Shown here piece after piece: positions 18,785 to 25,967 of a stretch of 64,000 nt of DNA. The translations under genes and the position numbers were made by a program. Each line of letters starts with the position of its first letter. Within the stretch, counting starts at the first letter, position 1. Origin of the DNA: JAJZKE01 sp963762395 (GTDB taxonomy: Bacteria > Patescibacteriota > Saccharimonadia > Saccharimonadales > UBA4665); assembly GCA_963762395.1 (NCBI GenBank), contig CAVXKL010000001.1, forward strand, positions 431,397-495,396, read 5' to 3'. The notes beneath the pieces are model-generated. The model was not told where the DNA came from. It was given only the letters and a program-made list of their open reading frames with translations, and did no database searches.

Positions 18785-19192
18785 TTACTCACTATCCTCA
18801 ATGACTTTGTTGTAACGTTTCTTCATATAGTCAGCTTTGAATAGGGTCATTTCCTTGCTTTGGTTATGCGGATCTTCCCTGTTTTCCTCTATAATTTTCT
18901 TGGCTTTAGCCACCCATTCTTTTTCAATTAAATCGTTGTCATCAGCTACCAGTGGATTGTCTGAAATTGATGTAGTAGATGCAACAGGAACAGGCTTATG
19001 TGTCAGGATTGTACCTATTTGAAAGTCTGAAACCTGAGAATTAGAGTTATTCAACTTAGGAACTTTTGGGCGGGGGGAATTTTCAGGTGCTGCCGGCAAA
19101 GTATTCTGCTCAACAGCAAAATCACCATCCGTTTCGCTTACTGGAGGCGGCAAATTATATTTAGGGGTTTCGACGTTTTCTGATGGAGGCAT
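18785..19192 (-). CDS. Acidic Pro-rich cytoplasmic protein, unknown function
   Basis: 135 aa from ATG 19192 (MPPSENVETP). An in-frame ATG at 19216 overlaps a TATAAT box at 19199-19204, so the downstream ATG is the likely start and the mRNA would be leaderless. The N-terminal 75 residues are Pro/Asn-rich and look disordered. The C-terminus is helical and charged. No helices, signal or known motif. Lies 5 nt before the VirD4-like ATPase gene, so it may be an accessory factor for it. Confidence 0.6.
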   Translation of the reverse strand: MPPSENVETPKYNLPPPVSETDGDFAVEQNTLPAAPENSPRPKVPKLNNSNSQVSDFQIGTILTHKPVPVASTTSISDNPLVADDNDLIEKEWVAKAKKIIEENREDPHNQSKEMTLFKADYMKKRYNKVIEDSE

Positions 19193-19251
19193 TCTTATAT
19201 TATACAAACAATTCAATAGATGTGTTAGGCACCTATTAATCCTTTAAACGT

Positions 19252-19617
19252 TTAAACAAGTGTTTTTGGCCTGATAAAGGCCAAATAGACGTATAAAAGA
19301 ACAGTTATAGGGACAATGATCAGGACATCTTTTAAAGATAACTGCCCAATGGACTGCAGGGCCAGCAGAAAACAGATGAGCCCTGCGCTGAAAATGGCTA
19401 ATTTACGTCTATTTTTAATCTTTAAGCCCAATTTTACTAAAAAGACTAACACAATCTTAATAACTACATACAAACTAAGGCCTAAAAGTACAAAACCGGC
19501 TATAAGCCATAGTGAATTAACCTTATTGGGGTCTGTAATACCGAAAAATATGGCATCAAGAGCAACGACTGTTATTAGCTCTAAATATAGTTTGGATTTA
19601 AAAATTTGTATCTTCAT
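19252..19617 (-). CDS. Small polytopic membrane protein
   Basis: 121 aa with four predicted helices (about 13-30, 36-62, 72-90, 95-114) and a basic loop KIKNRRK. I do not recognise the family. The ATG follows directly after a terminator-like hairpin (19624-19652 plus U-run), so expression may depend on readthrough of the structured leader upstream. Confidence 0.55.
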   Translation of the reverse strand: MKIQIFKSKLYLELITVVALDAIFFGITDPNKVNSLWLIAGFVLLGLSLYVVIKIVLVFLVKLGLKIKNRRKLAIFSAGLICFLLALQSIGQLSLKDVLIIVPITVLLYVYLAFIRPKTLV

Positions 19618-19799
19618 ATAAAAAGCTGCTCTAATTATATATTAAAGCAGCTAATTAAGTTCACTGTGCCGTGGCAACAAATGCACTGAAAGATTTTAAT
19701 ATATAGCGCTTGTTGCCAATCGGCTGACTGACCGCTCATTAAGCCTTTACGGCAAAATGGGCGAAATTATTTTGGTAAGTATTTTTGTTTTTGTAACTT
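19618..19799 (-). ncRNA. Structured leader or sRNA ending in an intrinsic terminator
   Basis: A promoter at 19808-19836 would start an RNA near 19799. Visible folds: GTAAGT/ACTTAC hairpin; a long imperfect hairpin at 19668-19724 with the perfect arm pair GGCAACAA/TTGTTGCC; and a terminator AGCTGCT/AGCAGCT followed by TTTTT at 19618-19652. The terminator abuts the start codon of the 121-aa membrane gene, so this is either an attenuated leader (riboswitch-like) or a free-standing sRNA. I cannot assign it to a known class. Confidence 0.5.
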
Positions 19800-19807
19800 A
19801 CTAATAC

Positions 19808-19836
19808 AATCTAACACGTATATGCTTAAAAGTCAA
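19808..19836 (-). promoter_or_regulatory. Promoter of the minus-strand structured leader
   Basis: Minus strand TTGACT (19831-19836), 17 bp, TAGATT (19808-19813). Confidence 0.55.
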
Positions 19837-19956
19837 TGATCCAAAAATTGCGTGAGTTTAGTGTTCAGACTTACTACGTTTTTTCGATAATCAAAAATGG
19901 AAAAAAATGCTAAAAAGTTATGCACAGTTTTAAGTATAAAATAACCATAAAAGTTA

Positions 19957-20154
19957 TTGACTGCCCTATCTTGTTAAACTATTATATTCCTAGCACTGAA
20001 CAAATAAAGTGCTCAAAAACAAAAAGCTTTAGAGAAACAACGGCTTCTCGCAAGCCGTTGTTCCATAGAAAAAAATCTCCAAAAATAACAAACAAAAGTT
20101 ATACCACAAACACCAACAAATACCTTGCCTGGTAAAAAACGGGCAAGGTATTTT
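19957..20154 (+). promoter_or_regulatory. Upstream promoter and attenuator-like leader of infC operon
   Basis: Promoter TTGACT (19957-19962), 17 bp, TATTAT (19980-19985). The RNA would start near 19992 and contain hairpins AGCACT/AGTGCT and ACAACGGCTT/AAGCCGTTGT (around 20034-20062), then the strong terminator at 20118-20154. infC-rpmI-rplT operons are commonly controlled by leader attenuation through L20 in Firmicutes; a similar role here is inferred. Between 19837 and 19956 I see no gene. Confidence 0.5.
20118..20154. terminator. Rho-independent terminator before infC
   Basis: AAATACCTTGCC / GGCAAGGTATTTT, a 12-bp stem with a 12-nt loop, followed by TTTTAATT. It lies 12 bp before the -35 box of the proximal infC promoter. 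Confidence 0.75.
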
Positions 20155-20165
20155 AATTATATCGA

Positions 20166-20194
20166 TTGTCTAGAAATAATTTATTTGCTAGAAT
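20166..20194 (+). promoter_or_regulatory. Proximal infC promoter
   Basis: TTGTCT (20166-20171), 17 bp, TAGAAT (20189-20194). Transcription would start near 20201, after the only in-frame ATG (20193), leaving a GAGGAG Shine-Dalgarno at 20211-20216. Confidence 0.6.
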
Positions 20195-20225
20195 GCCAGC
20201 AATATCTAATGAGGAGACTATACTT

Positions 20226-20756
20226 ATAGCCAAAGTAATACGCCTTAATGAAAATATTAGGGCCCCTATGTTGCGAGTCATTGATGATGACGGAAAACAG
20301 TTGGGAATTATGAGCCGCATGGAAGCGCTTCAAGTTGCTGAACAGCAGGAATTGGATTTAATTGAAATATCACCCGAATCCAATCCCCCGATCGCTAAAG
20401 TAACTGACTGGGGGAAATATAATTACAGTCGTACCAAGCAGCTTCAGAAAAACCGGAAAGCTTCCAAGGGCACAGAACTTAAGCAAATAAGGTTTGGTCT
20501 TAAGATTGGCGAGCATGATCTAGATATCAAGCTTAACCAATCGTTGAAGTTCCTTAATGACGGTAATAAAGTTAAATTTACGCTTTTTTACCGAGGTAGA
20601 GAGCAAGCTCATAAAGATATAGGCTTTCAACTAGCCCAGAAAGTTATTAACCAATTAGGTGATAATATATTAGTTGATCAACAGCCAACATTGCTTGGCA
20701 AACAATTAACATTCGTCGTAAGGAGTAACCGAAATGCCAAAGTTAAAAACCCATAG
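20226..20756 (+). CDS. infC: Translation initiation factor IF-3
   Basis: About 176 aa. IF-3 binds the 30S subunit and checks start-codon pairing. N-domain motif LNENIRAPMLRVIDDDGKQLG, linker with YNYSRTKQLQKNRK, and C-domain KQIRFGLKIGEHDLD are all typical. The frame is open from TTG 20166 and contains ATG 20193, but the proximal promoter overlaps both. The only good Shine-Dalgarno (GAGGAG, 20211) is 9 nt before ATA 20226, so I choose AUA as start; infC uses rare starts such as AUU in many bacteria. Overlaps rpmI by 23 nt in another frame. Confidence 0.88.
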   Translation: MAKVIRLNENIRAPMLRVIDDDGKQLGIMSRMEALQVAEQQELDLIEISPESNPPIAKVTDWGKYNYSRTKQLQKNRKASKGTELKQIRFGLKIGEHDLDIKLNQSLKFLNDGNKVKFTLFYRGREQAHKDIGFQLAQKVINQLGDNILVDQQPTLLGKQLTFVVRSNRNAKVKNP

Positions 20757-20928
20757 TGGTACTAAGGATCGGATTAAGATCACCAGGAATGGTAAAGTTC
20801 GAGCCGGCCACCCAAATATGAACCACTTTCTTGGCAAGAAATCCGGTTCCAGAAAAAGAAGTCTTAGGGGACTGAAAACTCGAGGTGGGGTATTTGCGAG
20901 AACCACCAAGAAAAAGCTTGGAAAATAA
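20734..20928 (+). CDS. rpmI: Ribosomal protein bL35
   Basis: 64 aa, highly basic, family signature MPKLKTHSGTKDRIKITRNG and the C-terminal KRSLRGLK. The start lies inside the infC end and is preceded by AAGGAGTAACCGAA, a good Shine-Dalgarno. Middle gene of infC-rpmI-rplT. Confidence 0.96.
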   Translation: MPKLKTHSGTKDRIKITRNGKVRAGHPNMNHFLGKKSGSRKRSLRGLKTRGGVFARTTKKKLGK

Positions 20929-20948
20929 TCTCACTTTAAGGAGTTATC

Positions 20949-21299
20949 ATGAGAGTTAAGAGAGGCGTTACTGGCCACAAGAAACATACTAAGATCAGGA
21001 AAGCTACCAAAGGCTTCAGCCATCCTAATAGAGTTAGTGTTAAGAGAGGAAAACAAGCCTTAAATAGGTCATTGCAGTTCTCAACACGTGATAGGAAAAA
21101 CCGTAAGCGAACAATGCGAGAGCTTTGGAATGCTAGGATTAATGCTGCTGCTAGACAGAATGGTACTACTTATAGTCGGTTTATTGCTGCTCTTAAGAAG
21201 TCTAACATTGAATTGGACCGTAAAGTTCTTGCTGAACTTGCCGTAAGCGAACCGAAAGTATTTGGTGAATTAGTAAAAGTTTCTAAAGATAAGAATTAG
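20949..21299 (+). CDS. rplT: Ribosomal protein bL20
   Basis: 116 aa. Signature MRVKRGVTGHKKHTKI and RDRKNRKRTMRELWNARINA. Early 50S assembly protein that binds 23S rRNA and, in several bacteria, represses its own operon. Shine-Dalgarno AAGGAG lies 7 nt upstream. Last gene of the operon; the convergent rnpB lies 16 nt after its stop. Confidence 0.97.
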   Translation: MRVKRGVTGHKKHTKIRKATKGFSHPNRVSVKRGKQALNRSLQFSTRDRKNRKRTMRELWNARINAAARQNGTTYSRFIAALKKSNIELDRKVLAELAVSEPKVFGELVKVSKDKN

Positions 21300-21315
21300 T
21301 CTTTTTGTGACGATA

Positions 21316-21687
21316 GGGTAGATTATCTGTAAGCCGGGTTTTGTTCTCATTAATATGAGAGCTAGCCATCTATCTAGGCCATACAATTGCTTGTAGGCTC
21401 AAGCAGTTATCGGTGGATCATTAAGCGGGACACTTTTGAGCTTTGGGCTCAAAGAAATCCATCTCCTTGCAGCAGGTAGGGTTTACCCTCTCTATACGTC
21501 ACCGTATAGAGCTGTGATCTCTTAAATCACTCTTTTCACCCTTACCACCCTAAGGTGGCGGTATTGTTTCTGTGGCACTTTCCCTGGACTCACGTCTGGT
21601 CGCCGTTAGCGACTACCATTCCCTGAGCTGCCCGGACTTTCCTCGTAATAAAGATCAATTATCACGCGACTAGCTGATAATCTACCC
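21316..21687 (-). ncRNA. rnpB: RNase P RNA, bacterial type A
   Basis: The ends pair perfectly as P1 (GGGTAGATTATC / GATAATCTACCC). Conserved core blocks in order: GAGGAAAGTCCGGGC (P4 5' strand), CAGGGAAAGTGCCACAGAAA, GGGTAAACCC, and AACCCGGCTTACAG (P4 3' strand). Length 372 nt is normal. It is the catalytic RNA that removes tRNA 5' leaders. The promoter lies in the end of the preceding gene (21695-21723). Confidence 0.96.
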
Positions 21688-21694
21688 GAACCCT

Positions 21695-21723
21695 ATTATA
21701 TCACTGATTGCCAGTGTTGTTTA
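21695..21723 (-). promoter_or_regulatory. rnpB promoter
   Basis: Minus strand TAAACA (21718-21723), 17 bp, TATAAT (21695-21700). The -10 lies directly after the stop codon of the RNase HI gene; the start would fall at about 21688. Confidence 0.7.
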
Positions 21724-22387
21724 GCTCTTTATCGAGCGCTCTATTGACAGCTGCATCAGCTAATTTATTCATTTTTCTTGGAACGTGTTGAAAAGAAATT
21801 TTACTAAACTTGGAAGATAAAGTTTTAATAGCATCATGTATCGGCCATAGGTCCCTATTTTTAACCTTAAAGGTACCCTGCATTTGATTAACAACCAATA
21901 AACTATCCATAAAGACCTCTACTTCCTTAGCACCCAGCTTTAAACAGTCTTCTAGGGCTAATTTGAGCGCTGTATATTCGGCTTGATTATTGGTAGTGAT
22001 ACCTAGATACAAACCTTCGTCAGCAATAATATGGCTATTTTCATCAATTATTACATAGCCACTAGCTGAGGGGCCTGGGTTACCTCTTGATCCACCATCG
22101 GTATAAACTTTTAAGTGCTTGGCTGAGGCTTTATCACTAGTCTGTACAATGTTGGTTTTAGCTAGTTTATCTATTTCTTCAGCCATTTCCCTGTCTTTGT
22201 CTGTAATTTTCTGTTTGTCTTCATCAGTACTAAGCCATATTTGAACTACATTCCATTGGTTTTCCCATCTAGGATGATGGTTTAATCTTTCAGCAATTGA
22301 AGCTACTTGCTTCATAAATTCAAAAGCATCGTTGAAATCCTTAAAAACAAATTGCTTGTATAACCCGTGTTTTGTTGTTTGCCACAT
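21701..22387 (-). CDS. Fused pterin-4a-carbinolamine dehydratase-like domain + ribonuclease HI
   Basis: 228 aa. Residues about 1-75 follow the PCD/DCoH pattern: LNHHPRWENQWNVVQIWLST then ITDKDREMAEEID. The two adjacent His are present, but the third catalytic His (usually LSTH) is Asp here, so enzymatic activity is doubtful. Residues about 90-225 are RNase HI: YTDGGSRGNPGP, NNQAEYTALKLAL, FMDSLLVV and LADAAVNRAL keep the Asp/Glu/Asp/Asp catalytic set. The C-terminal half should degrade RNA in RNA-DNA hybrids. The fusion is unusual; the N-domain may serve dimerisation or binding (inference). Confidence 0.85.
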   Translation of the reverse strand: MWQTTKHGLYKQFVFKDFNDAFEFMKQVASIAERLNHHPRWENQWNVVQIWLSTDEDKQKITDKDREMAEEIDKLAKTNIVQTSDKASAKHLKVYTDGGSRGNPGPSASGYVIIDENSHIIADEGLYLGITTNNQAEYTALKLALEDCLKLGAKEVEVFMDSLLVVNQMQGTFKVKNRDLWPIHDAIKTLSSKFSKISFQHVPRKMNKLADAAVNRALDKELNNTGNQ

Positions 22388-22446
22388 GCATAAATCTTAC
22401 CATGCTCTGGCTTTATATCCCCTAGTTCAGTTAAAATTCATTAGAT

Positions 22447-22523
<77 letters not shown>

Positions 22524-22546
22524 AAGTTTTTATACTTAATCGATAT

Positions 22547-23686
22547 TGTGTAAGTTCAAACACATATTAGACTCTGCCGACTAACTAAGCAGGGTCTTTT
22601 TAGGTGCAGCAAGTATATCTAGACGCATACTGGGTGGGTTATGCTCGTAAGGCTATGAATAACTTACAAGACATAACCCAACATAAAGATTACCAAACAA
22701 TTAAGTACCGGCTAAATATTATCTGTTTCTATGACGACTATGGATCCGAAGCTACTAGACGAGCTTTTAATGTCTCCAGGGCTACTGTCTTTAACTGGAA
22801 GAAACGCTTGAGCGCCGGTAACGGCCAGCTCAGTGCTCTAGCGCCATATACCAGGCGGCCTAAGGCTTACCGGACAGGCCAGGATCTAGCTTGGCATAGA
22901 CAGCAGATTCTTAAACTAAGAACTGCTCACCCTGGACTAGGCAAAGACAAGCTTAAGCCTATGCTGGATACGGCTAGCCGTTTCAACGGCCAACCTCAAC
23001 TGTCGGTCTCGACTATTGGCCGTTTAGTTACCAAGCTCCAGGTTAAGGGGCAGTTACCATCTCATCGACAGTTAAGCTATATGGCTAGAACTGGGCGCTT
23101 GGTTAAGCCCCATTCACCCATACCAAAGTTTAAGAAGCTGCGCCGGGCTGGCTTTAGACCCCAGACACCTGGTGACCTAGTCCAAGTAGACTGCGTTATT
23201 AAGGTCATTGATGGCTTAAGGCGTTACGTTATCTCCGCTATTGATTACCATAGTGAATTTGCCTTTAGCTATGGCTACAAGAGTCTAAGTTCAACCATGA
23301 GCCAGGACTTTCTAGTTAAGCTGAGGCAGGTAGCCCCATTTGATATTAAGAGAGTCCAGACGGATAACGGCAGCGAATTCTACAAACATTTCCATCGGGC
23401 TACCGAACAGTTGAACTTAATCCACTTCTTTAACTATCCCAGAAGCCCTAAGATGAACGCTAAGATTGAACGGTTTAACCGGACAGTTCAGGAAGAGTTT
23501 GTTGACTGGCATCTAGACGACATGGCCTTAGACTTAGACGGATTCAACCTTAAGTTGATGGATTACCTGATTTGGTACAACACCGAAAGACCCCACCATA
23601 CTCTTAAACAGAAAAGCCCTATGCAATACCTGCTGGATTATCTACAATTACCTAGGCGAGAGTCTAATATGTTATGGACGGATACA
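22547..23686 (+). mobile_element. IS481-like insertion sequence, copy A
   Basis: 1140 bp. Imperfect terminal inverted repeats of about 28 bp share TGT at the tip and a 14-bp core ACATATTAGACTCT. Flanked by a direct repeat GATAT (22542-22546 and 23687-23691), so it is a complete recent insertion. Apparently identical along its length to copy B at 51414. A terminator-like hairpin (GACTCTGC/GCAGGGTC + T-run, 22570-22601) precedes the transposase GTG. The right end is 5 bp from the -35 box of the next promoter. Confidence 0.93.
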
Positions 23687-23695
23687 GATATTTGA
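22604..23695 (+). CDS. IS481-like DDE transposase, copy A
   Basis: 363 aa from GTG 22604. Helix-turn-helix region GSEATRRAFNVSRATVFNWKK (about 48-68, shown here as two parts: GSEATRRAFNVS and RATVFNWKK), then an integrase (rve) catalytic core with Asp in VQVDCVI (about 196), Asp in QTDNGSEF (about 254) and Glu in AKIERFNR (about 289), the DD35E spacing. The last element-encoded codon is ACA; the stop TGA lies outside the element, inside the TTGACA box of the downstream promoter. No Shine-Dalgarno precedes the GTG, suggesting low translation. Confidence 0.93.
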   Translation: MQQVYLDAYWVGYARKAMNNLQDITQHKDYQTIKYRLNIICFYDDYGSEATRRAFNVSRATVFNWKKRLSAGNGQLSALAPYTRRPKAYRTGQDLAWHRQQILKLRTAHPGLGKDKLKPMLDTASRFNGQPQLSVSTIGRLVTKLQVKGQLPSHRQLSYMARTGRLVKPHSPIPKFKKLRRAGFRPQTPGDLVQVDCVIKVIDGLRRYVISAIDYHSEFAFSYGYKSLSSTMSQDFLVKLRQVAPFDIKRVQTDNGSEFYKHFHRATEQLNLIHFFNYPRSPKMNAKIERFNRTVQEEFVDWHLDDMALDLDGFNLKLMDYLIWYNTERPHHTLKQKSPMQYLLDYLQLPRRESNMLWTDTDI

Positions 23696-23720
23696 CATAA
23701 TATATACCAAAAGGTATACT
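23692..23720 (+). promoter_or_regulatory. Promoter and operator of the first toxin-antitoxin pair
   Basis: TTGACA (23692-23697), 17 bp, TATACT (23715-23720). A perfect palindrome TATACC-AAAA-GGTATA overlaps the -10 and fits autorepression by the antitoxin. The start codon is 7 nt after the -10. Confidence 0.75.
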
Positions 23721-23727
23721 TGGGTAT

Positions 23728-24033
23728 ATGATTACTAATGATACAACTATATTAAGTCTTAAAACTAAGAAACAAGTCAAGGAATTGGCTCAGATGCGAG
23801 CCAAACAGCTTGGCATACCCCTTGGAACCTTGGTTAATGCCTTTCTTCGTAATCTAGGCCAAACAGGAGAGGTTCGTTTTACTATATCTGAGCCTATTAC
23901 TCCTAAAATGGCCATGATCATAGAGGAAATGAGAGCAGATATTATCAGCGGGGACACTTACGGACCGTTTAATATCGAAGAAGCTGAAGCTTTTTTAGAT
24001 GAGATACCTTATGAACCTGAACGTAAAAATTAA
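23728..24033 (+). CDS. RelB/DinJ-like antitoxin
   Basis: 101 aa. The N-terminal half has ribbon-helix-helix features (ILSLKTKKQVKELAQMRAKQLGIPLGTLVNAF split as ILSLKTKKQVKELAQ and LGIPLGTLVNAFLRN), the rest is an acidic toxin-binding tail (EEAEAFLDEIPYEPE). It overlaps the toxin gene, as usual for type II modules, and should repress its own promoter through the palindrome at 23715. The mRNA appears leaderless. Confidence 0.8.
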   Translation: MITNDTTILSLKTKKQVKELAQMRAKQLGIPLGTLVNAFLRNLGQTGEVRFTISEPITPKMAMIIEEMRADIISGDTYGPFNIEEAEAFLDEIPYEPERKN

Positions 24034-24283
24034 ATATACTAAGAAATTTAGAAAGCAATACTCTAAACTAGATCCAAAGATTAGGGAACAATTTAAGAAG
24101 CGACAGCGTTTATGGTTAAGCGACCCCTATAATTATCTATTGCATTTGCATATGCTTACAGGCGAATATTCAGGTCTATATAGCATTAATATAACTGGTG
24201 ATATTCGTGCTTTATACGAAAAAATCGATGATAAATATGTCGTTTTTGGTTTTATTGGTACTCACAGTCAACTATACGGCTAG
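24011..24283 (+). CDS. YafQ/RelE-like mRNA interferase toxin
   Basis: 90 aa from ATG 24011 (MNLNVKIKYTKKF); an ATG 12 nt upstream is also possible. Family features: basic N-terminal helix KKFRKQYSKL, YSGLYSINITGDIRALYE, and C-terminal FIGTHSQLYG. RelE-type toxins cut mRNA on the ribosome. Overlaps the antitoxin gene by 23 nt. Confidence 0.8.
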   Translation: MNLNVKIKYTKKFRKQYSKLDPKIREQFKKRQRLWLSDPYNYLLHLHMLTGEYSGLYSINITGDIRALYEKIDDKYVVFGFIGTHSQLYG

Positions 24284-24323
24284 TTTAAGAATCTTGTCTT
24301 TCTCCAATACGGGTCAAAAAACT

Positions 24324-24707
24324 CTATATCTCTGGAAATCGTTTAGGGTCTTTTTTGTAGTAATTACACCAAGAGTCAGTTTCTTTTACCTCAAGAGTTT
24401 CAATATATATACCCTTTTTGAAGCCACCCCTCTTTCTTTTCTTGGCTTGCTTTATCTTTGATACTTCTTGCGCTATACCTGATAACACTTTTAAATCTGC
24501 AATTGCCTGCTCTATATCAGCTACCTCTTCAGCAATTTCATGTCCTGACAGAGATGCTAATTCATTGGCTTCTTCAGCAACCTTTCTAGCAAGTTCTGAT
24601 ATGTGCTCGTCGTGATTTAATATTCTGTATTGCGGTTTTTCACCCAGTTCATAATAAGAAGAAAGTAATTTATCCCTTACTAGCTTGTTGAGCCTAAATT
24701 TTGTCAT
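24324..24707 (-). CDS. MazG-like house-cleaning NTP pyrophosphohydrolase
   Basis: 127 aa. The N-terminal LNKLVRDKLL and the paired acidic helices KVAEEANEL and EIAEEVADIEQAI follow the EExxE/ExxD metal-binding pattern of the all-alpha NTP pyrophosphatase superfamily. The predicted job is hydrolysis of non-canonical nucleotides. The C-terminal 40 residues (GGFKKGIYIE) are also typical of this subgroup. 24708-24827 holds nothing I can identify. Confidence 0.75.
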   Translation of the reverse strand: MTKFRLNKLVRDKLLSSYYELGEKPQYRILNHDEHISELARKVAEEANELASLSGHEIAEEVADIEQAIADLKVLSGIAQEVSKIKQAKKRKRGGFKKGIYIETLEVKETDSWCNYYKKDPKRFPEI

Positions 24708-24827
24708 ACCGTTATTTTACACCTTGTATACCCTTGCGACTTAGGGCTCGAGCAATGACTAGGCTATTGGTAAACTTAGCAGTTCGTTTAGCTGTTCAGG
24801 GCTAATAGTTTCTGGTCGACTAGAGTT

Positions 24828-25454
24828 TTAGATTTTAATTACAAGATTGTAAACGTCCGTATAAAGCCTTAACAAAATGTCGTTATTGCTAGAAGCAAGA
24901 ATTAAGACTAGGGCCATAATGATAAAAAACCCATATCTTTCAATTGATGCCATGAAGTCTTGTAGCGCCTCTGGTGCAAAGGCATATAAAACTCTTGATC
25001 CATCAAGAGGCGGTATTGGGATGAGATTAAAAACAAACATGACCACGTTTAAGCTTATGAAGTACAGTAGGAAATTAGCAATCGCTGGGCTTACATTTAA
25101 TGATTTGGCTATTATTACCCCGATAATTGCCAAAGCCAAATTAGAAAGAGGGCCAGCAATAGCTAAAAGAGCTGCACCATAATGCCCATATTTAATTCGA
25201 CTTGGATTATATGGAACCGGCTTAGCGGCTAGAATAGGGAATTTGAATATTACCAGAGTGATGACAGGTAGTATCACTGTCATGAGTGGATCAATGTGTG
25301 CTAAGGGATTAAGAGTTAGTCTGCCTTCTTCACTAGCTGTTGGGTCACCTAGTTTATAGCCTACAAAGGCATGCATGTATTCATGAATGGTCATCGATAT
25401 AAGTATTACGATTACTATATCGACGATATCGGCAGCAGTTAGGTCACCTAGCAT
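24828..25454 (-). CDS. Site-2 protease family (M50) membrane metalloprotease
   Basis: 208 aa with five to six helices. Zinc motif HEYMHAFVGYKLGD (HExxH, about residue 24) and the third ligand region NLIPIPPLDGSRV (about 140) are intact. Family members cut membrane-embedded substrates in the bilayer, often releasing regulators. Substrate unknown. A candidate structured RNA lies directly upstream on the same strand. Confidence 0.88.
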   Translation of the reverse strand: MLGDLTAADIVDIVIVILISMTIHEYMHAFVGYKLGDPTASEEGRLTLNPLAHIDPLMTVILPVITLVIFKFPILAAKPVPYNPSRIKYGHYGAALLAIAGPLSNLALAIIGVIIAKSLNVSPAIANFLLYFISLNVVMFVFNLIPIPPLDGSRVLYAFAPEALQDFMASIERYGFFIIMALVLILASSNNDILLRLYTDVYNLVIKI

Positions 25455-25504
25455 CTAACTAGTATAATACGTCAACCCTTAAGATGTTTATAAATAGCAA
25501 AACA

Positions 25505-25656
25505 AGGTTTCGGGGATCCGAGTCTGATCACCTGAATAAATCCAGGTGGGTGTTCTCACGTAGAAACCACGGTTTCTAACAAATATTGAACTCCCGTATG
25601 AGTGCATTTGCAGATAATCATACTCTCGGATAAAGGATTTTTATACCTCTCCCCGA
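25505..25656 (-). ncRNA. Candidate structured RNA upstream of the M50 protease gene
   Basis: On the minus strand a TATAAT box at 25664-25669 precedes an RNA starting near 25656. The ends pair (TCGGGGA/TCCCCGA, 7 bp) and enclose at least three hairpins: GTATGA/TCATAC, TAGAAA/TTTCTA and CACCTG/CAGGTG. It may be a riboswitch-like leader of the protease gene, about 50 nt downstream, or a free RNA such as a 6S-like one. No class assigned. Confidence 0.45.
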
Positions 25657-25700
25657 TATATAAATTATATCTAATGTCCTAGCCTAATTACTAGATTACG

Positions 25701-25729
25701 TTGACTATAATACCAAGATTTTATAAAAT
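25701..25729 (+). promoter_or_regulatory. rpmB promoter
   Basis: TTGACT (25701-25706), 17 bp, TAAAAT (25724-25729); the 5' UTR of about 30 nt contains AGGA 6 nt before the ATG. Confidence 0.7.
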
Positions 25730-25765
25730 AACATCTTACACTAAGTAATACTCATCAGGAATTAT

Positions 25766-25963
25766 ATGCAAAAGTGCGACATTTCAGGAAAAGGTAAGCA
25801 ATACGGCAACAACGTCAGTAATAGCCAGAGGCATACCCGAAAGATATGGAAGCCTAATCTTCAGACTAAGACCCTCATTATCGACAACCGCAAGGTTACC
25901 TTAAAAATTAGTACCCAAGCTTTGAGAACACTCAAGAAAAATGGTACTATCACTAGTTCTTAA
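25766..25963 (+). CDS. rpmB: Ribosomal protein bL28
   Basis: 65 aa. Family features: CDISGKGKQYGNNVSNSQRHTRK (given as CDISGKGKQYGNNVS and SQRHTRK), RKIWKPNLQ, and the C-terminal STQALRTLKKNG. Small basic 50S protein. Monocistronic, with its own promoter, convergent with the MBL-like gene 4 nt after its stop. Confidence 0.94.
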   Translation: MQKCDISGKGKQYGNNVSNSQRHTRKIWKPNLQTKTLIIDNRKVTLKISTQALRTLKKNGTITSS

Positions 25964-25967
25964 TCTC

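Noticed and set aside
25505..25656. Structured RNA at 25505-25656 as a group I intron remnant, because TATCGGGGA resembles the P element
   Set aside because: No Q, R or S elements follow, and there is no interrupted gene.
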